Positions 39,640 through 49,178 of a DNA stretch of 64,000 nucleotides are shown in pieces (position 1 is the stretch's first letter; each line of letters opens with the position of its first letter). Position numbers and translations under genes: made by a program. The notes below the pieces were generated by a model that worked only from the letters and a program-made list of their open reading frames with translations, was not told the origin of the DNA and searched no databases. The stretch spans positions 1-64,000 of the forward strand of contig JBBSPV010000012.1 of assembly GCA_038258425.1 (NCBI GenBank), read 5' to 3'. The stretch is from DATLGB01 sp038258425. Lineage in GTDB: Bacteria > Actinomycetota > Thermoleophilia > Solirubrobacterales > Solirubrobacteraceae.

Positions 39640-41058
39640 TCAGCGGCCGTCGCGCAGCGACCGGATGCCGCCGAAGGTCCCGAGGTAGGCCGTGCCGTCC
39701 GGGCCGAGGGCGAGGCCGCCGTAGTTGTTGTTCGCGCCGAACCCCGTGCCTGCCGGCACGGCGAACGCCGTGCGGCCCGTGCGGGCGTCGAGGCCGACCC
39801 ATGACCAGGTCCGCGTGTCCATCGGCCCCGCGGTCTGCGTGTAGCTGTAGACGAGCTGGGTCGCCGCGGAGAACTTCGGGACGGCGCTCGGGGCGCTGAC
39901 CGTCGGGTTCGTCCAGCGCCGGGTGCACCCGCCGCGGCGGCGCAGGTCGACCCGGGCGAAGCCCCCCTCGGTGAGCCGGCCGGCCAAGGGGCCGAGCGGG
40001 TCCTCGTAGCCGTAGTTGTTCTCGACGATCAGCGTGCGGCCGGAGCCGATCAGCGAGTTCTCCGTCGCGCTGGCGCCCTTGCCGAAGACCGGGAGCTCGC
40101 AGACGGTCCGGCGCTGCCCGCGCGGCAGCCGGCGCGGCGTCCGGTAGACCACGACCTGCATCGGGTCGGCGTTGTCGGTGATCGCCACCCGGCCCCCGGC
40201 CAGGAGCGTCGGGGTGGTGCCCGACCCGGCGTCGACCTGGCTCGGCTTGTGGATCCCGGAGTTGCGGTAGCGGACGCTCCAGTCCCGTCGCGGCCGGCCG
40301 TCGCGGCCGGCGTGGAAGCGATACATCCGCTCATCCGAGACGACGTAGACGCCGTGCCGACCGACCGCGAAGGAGTTCTCGATCTCCTCACCCGTGCGTA
40401 CGACGCGCACCCGGTGCGTGCGCCGGTCGAGCGTGCCGACCTTGCCGTGCTCCTTGGTGACGAACCAGATCCGTCCCCGGAAGTCGGGCAGCGCGGAGGT
40501 GATCCGCTCCGTCCCGGTCACCGCCCGGGTCAGGTCGTAGTCGGCCACCTTGGTCACCTTCCGGCCGTCGGGGCTCGGGGCGAGCACGAACAGGTGGTTC
40601 GTCTTCGTCGCGCTCCACACCCGGCCGCGCCGGTCCAGGAAGAAGTAGCCGCCGCCCGCGAAGTTCTGGAAGAGCTTCGTGCCCGGCGGCGCGGGCGCGC
40701 CGGGCAGCGTGTAGGTGCCGAGCACCGCGAGCGTGCGCGGGTCCAGGACGCGCAGCTCGGGCGGGTCCGAGGCCGACGGGCACACGGTGACGAGGTGGCC
40801 CTGGTGGTCGAAGGTCAGCGACCCGCACAGCGACGGCGGCAGCGGCCCGAGGGCCGTCACCGGTGACCGGCCGGTCGGTCCGCGGCGGGCGTAGGCGTCC
40901 GTCATCCACGTGTCGTCGTGGATGTTGTTGCCCGGGTCGGCGGCGAGGTACGGGTTCTGCGGCGCCCGGGGCGCGGGGACGCGGGAGGCGGCGGCAGCGC
41001 CGGCCGGCAGCGCGAGCGCGGCGAGCAGGACGGCGGGCCAGGCGCGCCGGATGACCAT
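39640..41058 (-). CDS. secreted beta-propeller-like protein of unknown function
   Basis: This 472-residue protein has a signal peptide (RAWPAVLLAALALPAGAAAA). Repeated blade-like segments follow: GSLTFDHQGHLVTVCP, GGYFFLDRRGRVWSATKTNH, DFRGRIWFVTKEHGKVGT, NNYGGLALGPDGTAYLGTFG. The pattern is that of PQQ/NHL-type propellers acting outside the cell. Conserved NNYGYEDPLG and NNNYGG segments might form a binding site. I do not recognise a named family or substrate. Confidence 0.72.
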   Translation of the reverse strand: MVIRRAWPAVLLAALALPAGAAAASRVPAPRAPQNPYLAADPGNNIHDDTWMTDAYARRGPTGRSPVTALGPLPPSLCGSLTFDHQGHLVTVCPSASDPPELRVLDPRTLAVLGTYTLPGAPAPPGTKLFQNFAGGGYFFLDRRGRVWSATKTNHLFVLAPSPDGRKVTKVADYDLTRAVTGTERITSALPDFRGRIWFVTKEHGKVGTLDRRTHRVRVVRTGEEIENSFAVGRHGVYVVSDERMYRFHAGRDGRPRRDWSVRYRNSGIHKPSQVDAGSGTTPTLLAGGRVAITDNADPMQVVVYRTPRRLPRGQRRTVCELPVFGKGASATENSLIGSGRTLIVENNYGYEDPLGPLAGRLTEGGFARVDLRRRGGCTRRWTNPTVSAPSAVPKFSAATQLVYSYTQTAGPMDTRTWSWVGLDARTGRTAFAVPAGTGFGANNNYGGLALGPDGTAYLGTFGGIRSLRDGR

Positions 41059-41140
41059 GACGGCACCCTACGTGCATCCGGCGGCGATCGGGGGCAGGAT
41101 GGGGGACACGGCCGTTCGAGGAGCGACAGGGAGAGCATCG

Positions 41141-42634
41141 ATGACGAACTTCGTGCAGGAGCTGACCGCCGCGGCGGCCGAGGCCCCGGACCGCCCCGCG
41201 GTCCGCCTCGACGACCTGGACGTCCCCTACGCCGCGGTGAACGCGGCGGCCGCGCGGGTGGCGGGGCTGCTGCGTACCGCCGGCGTGGGCCCGGGCGACC
41301 GGGTCGGCCTGCAGATGCCCAACGTCCCGTACTTCCTGTTCGCCTACTACGGCGTCCTGCGGCTCGGCGCGGTGGTGGTGCCGATGAACCCGCTGCTCAA
41401 GGGCCGCGAGGTCGAGTACCACCTGTCGGACTCCGGCGCCCGGGTCATGGTCGCCTGGCACGGCTTCGCCGACGCCGCCCGCGAGGGCAGCGAGGCGGCC
41501 GGCGCCGAGTGCCTCGTCGTCGAGCCGGGTGCCTTCGAGGCCCAGCTCGGCGACGCCGACCCGGTGGTCGAGGACGCCGAGCGCGCCGACGACGACGCCG
41601 CGGTGATCATCTACACCTCCGGCACCACCGGGACGCCCAAGGGCGCCACCCTGACGCACGCCAACCTCGCCGCCGGGGCGGACGTCGGGCGTGACCTCGT
41701 CGACGCCGGCCCGGAGTCGGTGACCGTGGCGACCCTGCCGCTCTTCCACGTGTTCGGCATGAACTCGGTGATGAACGTCACCCTCCGGGCGCGCGGCCTG
41801 CTGACGCTGATCCCGCGCTTCGAGCCGGGCAAGGCGCTGGAGGTCATCGCCCGCGACCAGGCGACGACCTTCGCCGGGGTGCCGACGATGTACACGGCGA
41901 TGCTCAACCACCCGGGCCGCGAGGCGTTCGACACGTCGTCGCTGACGCTGTGCATCTCCGGCGGCTCGGCGTTGCCGGTCGAGGTGCTGCACGGCTTCGA
42001 CGAGGCGTTCGGCTGCAAGGTCCTCGAGGGCTACGGCCTCTCGGAGACGACGGGCATGTCGTCGTTCAACCTGCCCGACCGCGAACGCAAGCCCGGCTCG
42101 ATCGGCGTGCCGGTCGGCGGCACGGAGATGCGCGCCGTCGACGACGACGACCAGGAGGTGCCCCGGGGCGAGCCGGGCGAGATCGTCACCCGTGGCCCGT
42201 TCGTCATGTCCGGCTACTGGAATCGCGACGACGCCACCCAGGAGGTCATGCGCGGCGGCTGGTTCCACACGGGCGACGTCGCCACGGTCGACGAGGAGGG
42301 CTACTTCTTCATCGTCGACCGCAAGAAGGACCTGATCATCCGCGGCGGCTACAACGTCTACCCGCGGGAGGTCGAGGAGGTCCTCTACGGCCACCCCGCC
42401 GTGCTGGAGGCGGCGGTCATCGGCATGGCCCACGAATCGCTCGGGGAGGAGGTCGCCGCGGCGGTCGCGCTCAAGGAGGGCGAGCAGACGACGCCCGACG
42501 AGCTGCGCGCCTACCTGAAGGAGCGAGTCGCCGCCTACAAGTACCCGCGCGCCGTCTGGCTCGTCGACGAGCTCCCCAAGGGCCCGACGGGCAAGATCCT
42601 CAAGCGCGAGATCGAGGTGCCCGACTCGGCGTGA
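41141..42634 (+). CDS. long-chain fatty acid-CoA ligase (AMP-dependent)
   Basis: This 497-residue ANL-superfamily enzyme activates a carboxylic acid as acyl-AMP and then makes the CoA thioester. It shows the P-loop-like VIIYTSGTTGTPKGATLTH, LPLFHVFGMNS, the motif GYGLSETTGMSSFN, GGWFHTGDVATVDEEGYF and the hinge DRKKDLIIRGGYNVYPREVE. The catalytic Lys is in LPKGPTGKILKRE. The ATG at 41141 follows a 82-bp gap from the divergent propeller gene. The acyl specificity cannot be read from the sequence. Confidence 0.92.
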   Translation: MTNFVQELTAAAAEAPDRPAVRLDDLDVPYAAVNAAAARVAGLLRTAGVGPGDRVGLQMPNVPYFLFAYYGVLRLGAVVVPMNPLLKGREVEYHLSDSGARVMVAWHGFADAAREGSEAAGAECLVVEPGAFEAQLGDADPVVEDAERADDDAAVIIYTSGTTGTPKGATLTHANLAAGADVGRDLVDAGPESVTVATLPLFHVFGMNSVMNVTLRARGLLTLIPRFEPGKALEVIARDQATTFAGVPTMYTAMLNHPGREAFDTSSLTLCISGGSALPVEVLHGFDEAFGCKVLEGYGLSETTGMSSFNLPDRERKPGSIGVPVGGTEMRAVDDDDQEVPRGEPGEIVTRGPFVMSGYWNRDDATQEVMRGGWFHTGDVATVDEEGYFFIVDRKKDLIIRGGYNVYPREVEEVLYGHPAVLEAAVIGMAHESLGEEVAAAVALKEGEQTTPDELRAYLKERVAAYKYPRAVWLVDELPKGPTGKILKREIEVPDSA

Positions 42635-42647
42635 CCCCGGTCAACGA

Positions 42648-42677
42648 CGACGGCCATGGATCAGACCATGGCCGTCG
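42648..42677 (+). terminator. 12-bp stem bidirectional terminator
   Basis: CGACGGCCATGG pairs perfectly with CCATGGCCGTCG across the loop ATCAGA. It lies between the ends of the acyl-CoA ligase (+) and cold-shock (-) genes. Confidence 0.8.
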
Positions 42678-42716
42678 GTGCTGCGGTGTCCGGCGCGGAG
42701 TCGCGCCGGGAGGTGA

Positions 42717-42920
42717 CTAGAGCGGCTGGACGTTGGCCGCGGCGGGGCCCTTCGGGCCCTCCTCGGCCTCGTACGAGACCTTCGCGCCCTCGGCGAGCGT
42801 CCTGAAGCCGTTGGTCTGGATGGCCGAGTGGTGGACGAACAGGTCCTTGCCCGACTCATCGGGGGTGATGAAGCCGAAGCCCTTGTCGTCGTTGAACCAC
42901 TTGACGGTACCTGTGGCCAT
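42717..42920 (-). CDS. cold-shock protein (CspA family)
   Basis: This 67-residue OB-fold protein is an RNA chaperone. RNA-binding motifs RNP1 and RNP2 are seen in GTVKWFNDDKGFGFITPD and KDLFVHHSAI. The start MATGTVKWFN is preceded by AGGAGGGACCC, a strong ribosome-binding site. The space to the upstream terminator (42921-43008) leaves room for a leader of up to about 90 bases, which may be involved in cold regulation as in other csp genes, though no structure can be assigned. Confidence 0.95.
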   Translation of the reverse strand: MATGTVKWFNDDKGFGFITPDESGKDLFVHHSAIQTNGFRTLAEGAKVSYEAEEGPKGPAAANVQPL

Positions 42921-43008
42921 GATGGGTCCCTCCTGGAGGAAGATCGTGCACTGCGAGACGCGGAGGGTGCGGTTGCAACGACTGCGGACGCTGGGCACTG
43001 CATGTAGT

Positions 43009-43029
43009 GACCGGGGTCGAGCCCCGGTC
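43009..43029 (-). terminator. GACCGGGG hairpin after the lyase gene
   Basis: GACCGGGG pairs with CCCCGGTC across TCGAG, 18 bp after the HMG-CoA lyase stop on the minus strand. The stem is the same sequence as the core of a palindrome found inside the carboxylase gene at 50721-50767. Confidence 0.65.
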
Positions 43030-43046
43030 CGAGCACTCCATGGTAG

Positions 43047-43940
43047 TCAATCTCGGGTGAGGTCGAACGGGCCCGCGCGCTGCAGCAGGCCGGGCAGCGG
43101 CTTGCCGAGCCGCTCACCCAGCCAGCCGGCCGTCGCGATGAGCGCCCCGAGGTCGGCGCCGGTGTCGATCCCCATGCCCTCGAGCAGGTAGACGAGGTCC
43201 TCCGTGGCGACGTTGCCCGTCGCCCTCGGCGCGAAGGGGCAGCCGCCCGTACCGCCCACGCTGGCGTCCAGCACGGTGGCGCCCGCCTCGAGCGCGGCGA
43301 CGGCGTTCGCGTAGCCGGTGTTGCGCGTGTTGTGGAAGTGGCCGCCGAGCTTCGCGGGACCGCCGGCCAGGGCGCCGACGAGCCTGGAGACCTGGGTCGG
43401 GACGCCGACTCCGATGGTGTCGGCGAGCACGAGCTCGTCCGGCGCGGCCTCCAGGACCTCCGTCCCGAGCCGCAGCACGCGCTCGGGTGCGACCGGGCCG
43501 TCGAACGGGCAGCCGAAGGCGACGCTGAGCGTCACGGAGACGCCGACGCCGTCGGCCCGGGCGCGCTCGACGAGCCGGACGGCCAGCGCGGCGCCGGCCT
43601 GCGCGGTCGAGTTCTGGTTGCGGCGGGCGAAGCCGTCCGTGACCCCGAAGGCGTAGCGGACCTCGTCCACGCCGGCCGCGAGGGCGCGCTCGTAGCCGCG
43701 CTCGTTGAGCGCGAGACCCGCGATCCGCACCCCGCTGGACGGATCCACGCCGGCGAGCACCTCCTCGGCGCCGGCCATCGGCGGGACGAGCCGCGGGTCG
43801 ACGAAGCTCGCCGCCTCCACGCGGCGAAGGCCCGCGGCGGCGAGGCGGTTGCACAGCTCCGCCCGGACGGCGGGCGCGAGCGTCGTGGCCTCGTTCTGCA
43901 GCCCGTCGCGTGGCCCGACGTCGACCAGCTCGATCGGCAT
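43047..43940 (-). CDS. hydroxymethylglutaryl-CoA lyase
   Basis: This 297-residue TIM-barrel enzyme cleaves HMG-CoA to acetoacetate and acetyl-CoA, normally in leucine degradation. It has the metal- and substrate-binding start VDVGPRDGLQNE, HFHNTRNTGYANA (metal His pair) and the signature GGTGGCPFAPRATGNVATED with the catalytic Cys. Length is normal. An acyl-CoA ligase and an acyl-CoA carboxylase subunit are within 6 kb, consistent with branched-chain or acyl-CoA catabolism, though they are not in one operon. Confidence 0.93.
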   Translation of the reverse strand: MPIELVDVGPRDGLQNEATTLAPAVRAELCNRLAAAGLRRVEAASFVDPRLVPPMAGAEEVLAGVDPSSGVRIAGLALNERGYERALAAGVDEVRYAFGVTDGFARRNQNSTAQAGAALAVRLVERARADGVGVSVTLSVAFGCPFDGPVAPERVLRLGTEVLEAAPDELVLADTIGVGVPTQVSRLVGALAGGPAKLGGHFHNTRNTGYANAVAALEAGATVLDASVGGTGGCPFAPRATGNVATEDLVYLLEGMGIDTGADLGALIATAGWLGERLGKPLPGLLQRAGPFDLTRD

Positions 43941-43986
43941 GCCCGCAGCCTAAGCCTGGTTTCCGTCGATCTCCGGTGGATCCTGC

Positions 43987-45501
43987 CTAAGCGGGCGCGT
44001 CGCGCGGCTCGAGCGGGTCGACCGCCGGACCCTCGAGCACCGCGCCGTCGACGTCGAAGCGCGACCCGTGGCACGGGCAGTCCCAGCTGCGCTCGGCGCC
44101 GTTGAAGCGCAGCAGGCACCCGAGGTGCGTGCAGCGCAGCGACACCGCGTGCAGGCCGCCGCCGTCGTCGCAGAAGACGCCGGTCTTGCCGAGCCCGTCG
44201 CGGACGACGCGGGCCTCGCCGGTGGGGATGGCGCCGGCGCCGGCGGCCTGCGCCGGCGCGATCCGGTCCGCGGCCAGCAGGAGGCTGAAGCGCGTGCCGA
44301 GCCTCGCGAGCTCCGGCGTCGAGCGCAGGGCGAGGCGCGTCGGCGTGAAGCGCGGGCCCCAGGCATGCTCTTGGCCGAGGATCCGCGCCGCGAGGATACG
44401 GGCGGCGAAGGTCGCGCTCGTCATGCCCCACTTCGCCCAGCCCGTCGCCACCCACAGCCGCGTGTCGCGGGGCACGAGCGGCCCGACCATCGGCAGGTGG
44501 TCGTAGGGCACGGGGTCCTGGGCCGACCAGCGGTGGGTGGCCGCCGTGACGTCCCAGTGGCGGCGGGCGAAGGCCTCCAGGCGCTCGAAGCGCTCCGGGG
44601 TCGCCTGACGCGCCCCGGCCGCGTGGCCCTCGCCGCCGACGATGAGCTTGGCGCCGGCCGGCCGCAGGGAGCGCGACTCGCCGCCGGCGGAGATGGCCAT
44701 GGTCTGCGGCGGCTCGTCCGCGACGTCCACCGCGACGCAGTAGGAGCGCTGGGCCTCCATGCGGGCGAAGAACAGCCCGCGGTCCAGGACGGGGAAGTGG
44801 GAGGCGACCACGACCTGCTCGGCGGTCACCGTCCCGGCGGCCGTGCGCACCCGGCACGGCGAGCCCGCCTCGACGCTCAGCGCGCGCGTGTGCTCGAACA
44901 GGTGCCCGCCCTCGGCCTCCACCGCCCGCGCGAGGCCGCGGACGTAGCGCACGGGGTGCAGCTGGAGCTGGTCCGGCAGCCAGACGGCGCCGGACACGGC
45001 GTACGGCAGGCCGGCGTCGTCGTCGCGCCAGGTCACGCCGAGCCCCGCCTCGGCCGCCGCCTCGAGCTCCTGCGCGACCGTCTCGCGCTCGCCGGGCTCG
45101 GCGGCATAGGTCACGGCGGGGCGGCGCTCGAGCTCGCAGTCGAGGCCGAGCTCGTCGACGAGATCCGCGACGTCTCGCACGGCGGAGCGGCTCGCCTCGG
45201 CGTAGACGGCGGCCGCCTCGGCTCCATGGCGCGAGCGGACGGTGCCCAGGATGGTCGACTGCAGGGCTGAGACCTTCGCCGTCGTGCAGCCCGTCACGCC
45301 GGAGGCGACTCCCGCCGCCTCGAGCACGACGACGCGGACGCCCGCGCGCGCGAGCCGCAGCGCGAGCGTGACCCCGGCGATGCCGCCTCCGATCACGCAC
45401 ACGTCGGCGCGCACGTCCTCCGTGAGGATCCCGAAGCCGGCCGCCGGCTCGCCGTCGAGCCACAGCGACGAGGTGGCGGAGGTGGTGGGGACGGGGGTCA
45501 T
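43987..45501 (-). CDS. FAD-dependent oxidoreductase with C-terminal Rieske domain
   Basis: This 504-residue fusion has an N-terminal DAO-type FAD domain (VCVIGGGIAGVTLALRLARAG, then VVVLEAAGVASGVTGCTTAKV). A C-terminal Rieske [2Fe-2S] domain follows (SLRCTHLGCLLRF, then WDCPCHGSRFDVDG). Such fusions oxidise an amine or amino acid while a cluster passes electrons on; the exact substrate is not known. The FAD domain has a conserved VATGWAKWGMTSA near the end of the barrel. It is a single-gene unit, 46 bp upstream of the lyase gene on the same strand. Confidence 0.93.
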   Translation of the reverse strand: MTPVPTTSATSSLWLDGEPAAGFGILTEDVRADVCVIGGGIAGVTLALRLARAGVRVVVLEAAGVASGVTGCTTAKVSALQSTILGTVRSRHGAEAAAVYAEASRSAVRDVADLVDELGLDCELERRPAVTYAAEPGERETVAQELEAAAEAGLGVTWRDDDAGLPYAVSGAVWLPDQLQLHPVRYVRGLARAVEAEGGHLFEHTRALSVEAGSPCRVRTAAGTVTAEQVVVASHFPVLDRGLFFARMEAQRSYCVAVDVADEPPQTMAISAGGESRSLRPAGAKLIVGGEGHAAGARQATPERFERLEAFARRHWDVTAATHRWSAQDPVPYDHLPMVGPLVPRDTRLWVATGWAKWGMTSATFAARILAARILGQEHAWGPRFTPTRLALRSTPELARLGTRFSLLLAADRIAPAQAAGAGAIPTGEARVVRDGLGKTGVFCDDGGGLHAVSLRCTHLGCLLRFNGAERSWDCPCHGSRFDVDGAVLEGPAVDPLEPRDAPA

Positions 45502-45611
45502 GGAGGCGATGGCGTTCGCCTACCCGGCGGGTCCGGCCGGAGCGCGCGGTCTGGCGCCCGAACCGCTGGTGGCGCGGCGGTCGCCGTCGACGCGTGTGCG
45601 AACATGCGTTC

Positions 45612-45917
45612 GTGTCGAGTCAGGGATCGCCGCACGCCCGCTTCCGCCGGGCGCTGCTGACCCGCAACGTCAGCGTCATCGACGTGGCGGCGCGCGAGCT
45701 CGGCCGGCTCGCGCTCGACGACGCCCTGCGGCTGCTCGTCGTGCTCGCGGAGGTCCGCGACCCGCGCTTCGACCGGGCCGCCGCCCGCTTCGCGGCACGG
45801 GTGACGATGGAGCGCGGACTCTCGGCGGCCGAGGCGCACCGCGTACTGGCGCTCGCCCAGTCCCTGACGGACCAGCCGGCCGCCGTCGCCGAGCTGCTCA
45901 AGCCGTTCTGCGCCTGA
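45612..45917 (+). CDS. hypothetical helical protein (source of the 48.9-kb duplicate)
   Basis: This 101-residue protein reads SPHARFRRALLTRNVSVID, VAARELGRLALDDALRLLV, VLAEVRDPRFDRAAARFAAR and AHRVLALAQSLTDQPAAV, ending AELLKPFCA. It is mostly helical and soluble, with no known motif. The GTG at 45612 gives a plausible N-terminus. A damaged copy of its last two thirds lies at 48876-49069. It converges on the MFS gene with a 16-bp gap. Confidence 0.7.
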   Translation: MSSQGSPHARFRRALLTRNVSVIDVAARELGRLALDDALRLLVVLAEVRDPRFDRAAARFAARVTMERGLSAAEAHRVLALAQSLTDQPAAVAELLKPFCA

Positions 45918-45933
45918 GCGGGCGGCCGAAGCC

Positions 45934-48457
45934 TCAGTCGCCCGGCGGGCTGGCGTAGGTGGAACGCGACGAACGCTCGGCGCGGCCCTCCTCGACGGCC
46001 GCGCGCAGCGCCGCGCGGAAGCGGCCCGGCCCCCAGAAGCGGGCGCCGACGGCTTGGGCGAGCTCGCGCCGCTCGAGCGGACCCCGCTCGTCGAGGGCGC
46101 GGGCGATGCTGTCGATCTCGTGGTCGAGCGCGTCGTCGTCCGCCCGCGTGCTCACGAGCGTCCCGCCCGTGGCCGGCGCGTGCAGCCGCCCGCCCGGCCC
46201 CGGCCGGTACCGGCGCAGGCCCGAGCGCTCGTGCTCCTGCCGGCGGGCGAGGCGGGCCCTCACCCGGGCCTCCTGCTCCCGTGCGCGGGTGGTGCGCTCG
46301 GCATCCTCGGCCTCGCCGCCCGCCTCCGTGGCGGCCGCTCGGTGCTGCGCCGCGTGTATGCGCTCCTCGTCGGCGAGGGCGAGCTCCTCGAGCGCGCGCG
46401 CGGGCGAGTGGCGTGTCGCGGTCGCCGCCCTCGGCGGACGCGCTGGCCACGGCAGCGTGGGCGTCCTCGACATCGGCACGATGCCCGTGCATGTCGGCGC
46501 GAGCGCGCGCCGCCTCCGCCGCGGGGCCGTCCTCCTCCCGCGCGGCGCGGGCCGCCGCCTCGGCCAGGGCGCGCTGCTCGGCGGCCCGGGCGCGGTGCCG
46601 GGCCGCCTCGGCGAGCGCAGCGTGCAGATCGGCGTCGGCGTCGTGCTCGGCCGACAGCGCCTCGGCCCGCTCGGCGAGGCTGGTGGCGCGCTGCTCGGCC
46701 GCGTGCGCGCGCGCGGCGGCCTCGGCGTCGTCGTCGCCTTCGGCCTCGTCGCGCGCCTCGTGGGCGGCGGCGAGCTCGTCCGCGCGCTGGGCGTTGAGGT
46801 CGGCGATGTCGGCCAGCACCGACTCGGCCTGCGCCCGCTGCTCGCGGTCGGACCCCGGGCGGGCCCGCAGCTCGTGTATCGCCGCGCGGTGCTCGGCGGC
46901 GCGGGCGCGCTCCTCCTCGGCCTCGGCGCGGCGGCGCAGGGCCTCGCGCCGCTCCGCGCTCGCCTCGTCATCGCCCTCATCCTCGCCGTCGCCGCCGGTC
47001 TCGTCGTCCGCCTCGGCGTCCTCCACGGTGAGCGGCTGGGCGATGTCCTCGAGCGAGGCCTGCTCGGACTTCACGCCGAAGAGGAGCTCGGCGACGCCCC
47101 CGGCGGCCATGAACACCGCACCGACGAAGAAGCCGATCGCGACGAGCGAGCGCTCACCCGAGTCGATGAGGTTGCCGAACAGCAACGGGCCGGTGATCCC
47201 GCCCACCGCGGTGCCGATCGCGTAGAAGAAGGCGATGGCCAGCGCGCGCGTCTCCATGGGAAAGATCTCGCTGACCGTCAGATAGGCGGCGCTGGCCCCC
47301 GACGACGCGAAGAAGAAGATGCCGATGATGAACGCCATGAAGCCCCACTTGCTGAGTCCGTCGCCGAGCAGCAGCAGGCCGAGCACGACGGTCAGGGCGG
47401 CCGAGGTGAGGTAGCAGCCCGAGATCATCGGCTTGCGCCCGACGGTGTCGAACAGGCGGCCGAGCGACAAGGGGCCCATGAAGTTCGAGAGGCCGTAGAC
47501 GACGAGGAACACCGGCACCGTTCCCGACGCGACGCCGAAGAACGTGCCGAGGATCGTGCCCAGGTCGAAGGTCAGCGCGTTGTACATGAACGCCTGGCCG
47601 ACGAACAGCGACAGGCCGAGGATGGCCCGCTTCGGGTACAGCTCGAAGGCGACCTTGGCGATCTCGCGGAACGGGATCGCCTTGCGCTGGCGGACCTTGA
47701 TCGAGGTGTCGGGGTCCGACAGCTGCTGGTCGGTCTCCTCGGAGATCTCCTGCTCGATGTCGTCGACGATCCGCTCGGCCTCCTCCTCCCGGCCGTGGAT
47801 GAACAGCCAGCGCGGGCTCTCCGGGACGTGGCGGCGCACGAGCATGATCGTCAGACCGAGGATCGCCCCGATGCCGAAGGCCAGGCGCCAGCCGAAGTCG
47901 ATGGCGAAGATCGACGTGTTGAGCAACACGATGGCCAGGGCCGAGCCGCCCGCGGCGCCGAGCCAGTAGGACCCGTTGATCATGAGGTCCACCCGGCCGC
48001 GCACGCGCGCCGGGATGAGCTCGTCGATCGCCGAGTTGATCGCCGCGTACTCGCCGCCGATGCCGGCTCCGGTGAAGAAGCGGCAGATGTAGAAGTACCA
48101 GGGGGCGAAGGCGAAGGCGGTCGCGACGGTGGCGGTGATGTAGACGGCGAGCGTGAGGACGAAGAGCTTCTTGCGTCCCAGGCGGTCCGTGAGCTGCCCG
48201 AAGAACAGCGCTCCGATGCAGGCTCCGGTGACGTAGATGGCGGCGGCGGTGCCGATCTGGCCCGCGGAGATCGAGATGCCGCTGCCATCCTCGGTGAGCC
48301 GCGAGGCGATGGAGCCGACGATCGTCACCTCGAGGCCGTCGAGGATCCACACGGTGCCCAGACCGACGACCACGAGCCAGTGGAACCTCGCCCACGGCAG
48401 CCGGTCCAGGCGCGCGGGGACGTCCGTCTCGATGGTGCCGGTCTCCACGTCGCTCAT
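45934..48457 (-). CDS. MFS transporter fused to coiled coil and C-terminal domain, apparent frameshift
   Basis: Residues 1 to about 460 are a sugar-porter-like MFS transporter with twelve helices. It shows LDGLEVTIVGSIAS, the loop motif GQLTDRLGRKKLFVL, FFTGAGIGGEYAAINSAIDE and RLFDTVGRKPMISG. It continues without a stop into an acidic linker and about 220 residues of Ala/Glu/Arg coiled coil. At about 46391-46402 a CG-dinucleotide tract shifts the frame. In the next frame the protein would continue with EELALADEERIHAAQHRAA and end in a winged-helix-like DIDSIAR/GPLERRELAQAVG region (as HEIDSIARALDERGPLERR) and FWGPGRFRAALRAAVEEGR, stop 45934. If the frame is not restored the tail is nonsense to 45620. 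Confidence 0.75.
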
Positions 48458-48535
48458 GCCGAGAGCCGATAGCCCACTTGCCGGAGTCCGACAAGCCCGG
48501 TTGTACGGGAGCCGACGTCGCTATACCTGCACGTC

Positions 48536-48781
48536 GTGCTTCGGTGTCGGATCTTCGGCCATCGCCTGCGCTTCCGCGCCGAGGGCGCGACCATGCTGTG
48601 GAGCTGCGAGCGCGGCTGTGGGGAGGTCGGGGCCAAGCCGTACGGCTCGCCCGCCGACGCGCGGCGCTACGCCCGCGCCTTCGACCGCGAGGATGCCGCC
48701 GACCTGGGCCGGCGGGCGCCGTTTCTCGGCATGTTCCCCCTCCGGATCTGGCGCGCGCTGTCCGGCCGTCGCGAGCGCTGA
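48536..48781 (+). CDS. small cysteine-containing hypothetical protein
   Basis: This 81-residue protein starts VLRCRIFGHRLRFRAEGA. It has WSCERGCGEVGAKPYGSP, a CxxxC-type pattern that with Cys4 and His may bind zinc, then ARRYARAFDREDAADLGRR. Similar short proteins occur in Solirubrobacterales. The function is unknown. It is divergent from the MFS gene (78-bp gap). Confidence 0.68.
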   Translation: MLRCRIFGHRLRFRAEGATMLWSCERGCGEVGAKPYGSPADARRYARAFDREDAADLGRRAPFLGMFPLRIWRALSGRRER

Positions 48782-48875
48782 CGCCCGCCGCTCGTCAGGC
48801 ACGGGGCGGACGGATGGCCCTTCCGCGACGGAAACCCCGCCGCTTGCCCACCCGAGGCGGGCGCCGCGCGCCGCG

Positions 48876-49069
48876 GCCCTGCGGCTGCTCGTCGTACTCG
48901 CGGAGGTGCGCGACCCGCGCTTCGACCGCGCCGCGGCCCGCTTCGCGGCGCGGGTGACGATGAAGCGCGGACTCCCGGCGGACGAGGCGCACCGCGTGCT
49001 GGCGCTCGCGCAGTCCGGACGGATCAGCCGGCCGCGGTCGCCGAGCTGCTCAAGCCGTTCTGCGACTGA
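48876..49069 (+). pseudogene. truncated, frameshifted duplicate of the 45612-45917 gene
   Basis: The sequence from 48876 to the TGA at 49067-49069 is nearly identical to 45723-45917. It encodes LRLLVVLAEVRDPRFDRAA, then RVTMKRGLPADEAHRVLALA. One base is missing at CAGTCCGGACGG (CAGTCCCTGACGG in the source), which breaks the frame before AELLKPFCD. The first third of the gene and its start are absent. The gap 48782-49178 holds this fragment and a terminator, with no other gene. Confidence 0.85.
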
Positions 49070-49082
49070 GCGTCGCACGACA

Positions 49083-49132
49083 GGCAAGAGGCGGCGAAGA
49101 GGCGATCATCCGACGGCTGCCCGCCTCTTGCC
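49083..49132 (+). terminator. 12-bp stem hairpin terminator
   Basis: GGCAAGAGGCGG (49083-49094) pairs perfectly with CCGCCTCTTGCC (49121-49132) across a 26-base loop. It lies 46 bp after the stop of the carboxylase gene on the minus strand. Confidence 0.7.
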
Positions 49133-49178
49133 CGCCCGCAGCCCCGCTGCGCCGCACGAAGACGCGGCCGGAGGCCCC

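Noticed and set aside
45959..48472. An 837-codon plus-strand frame over the MFS gene
   Set aside because: Composition is typical of antisense GC-rich shadow; the minus strand encodes a recognisable transporter.
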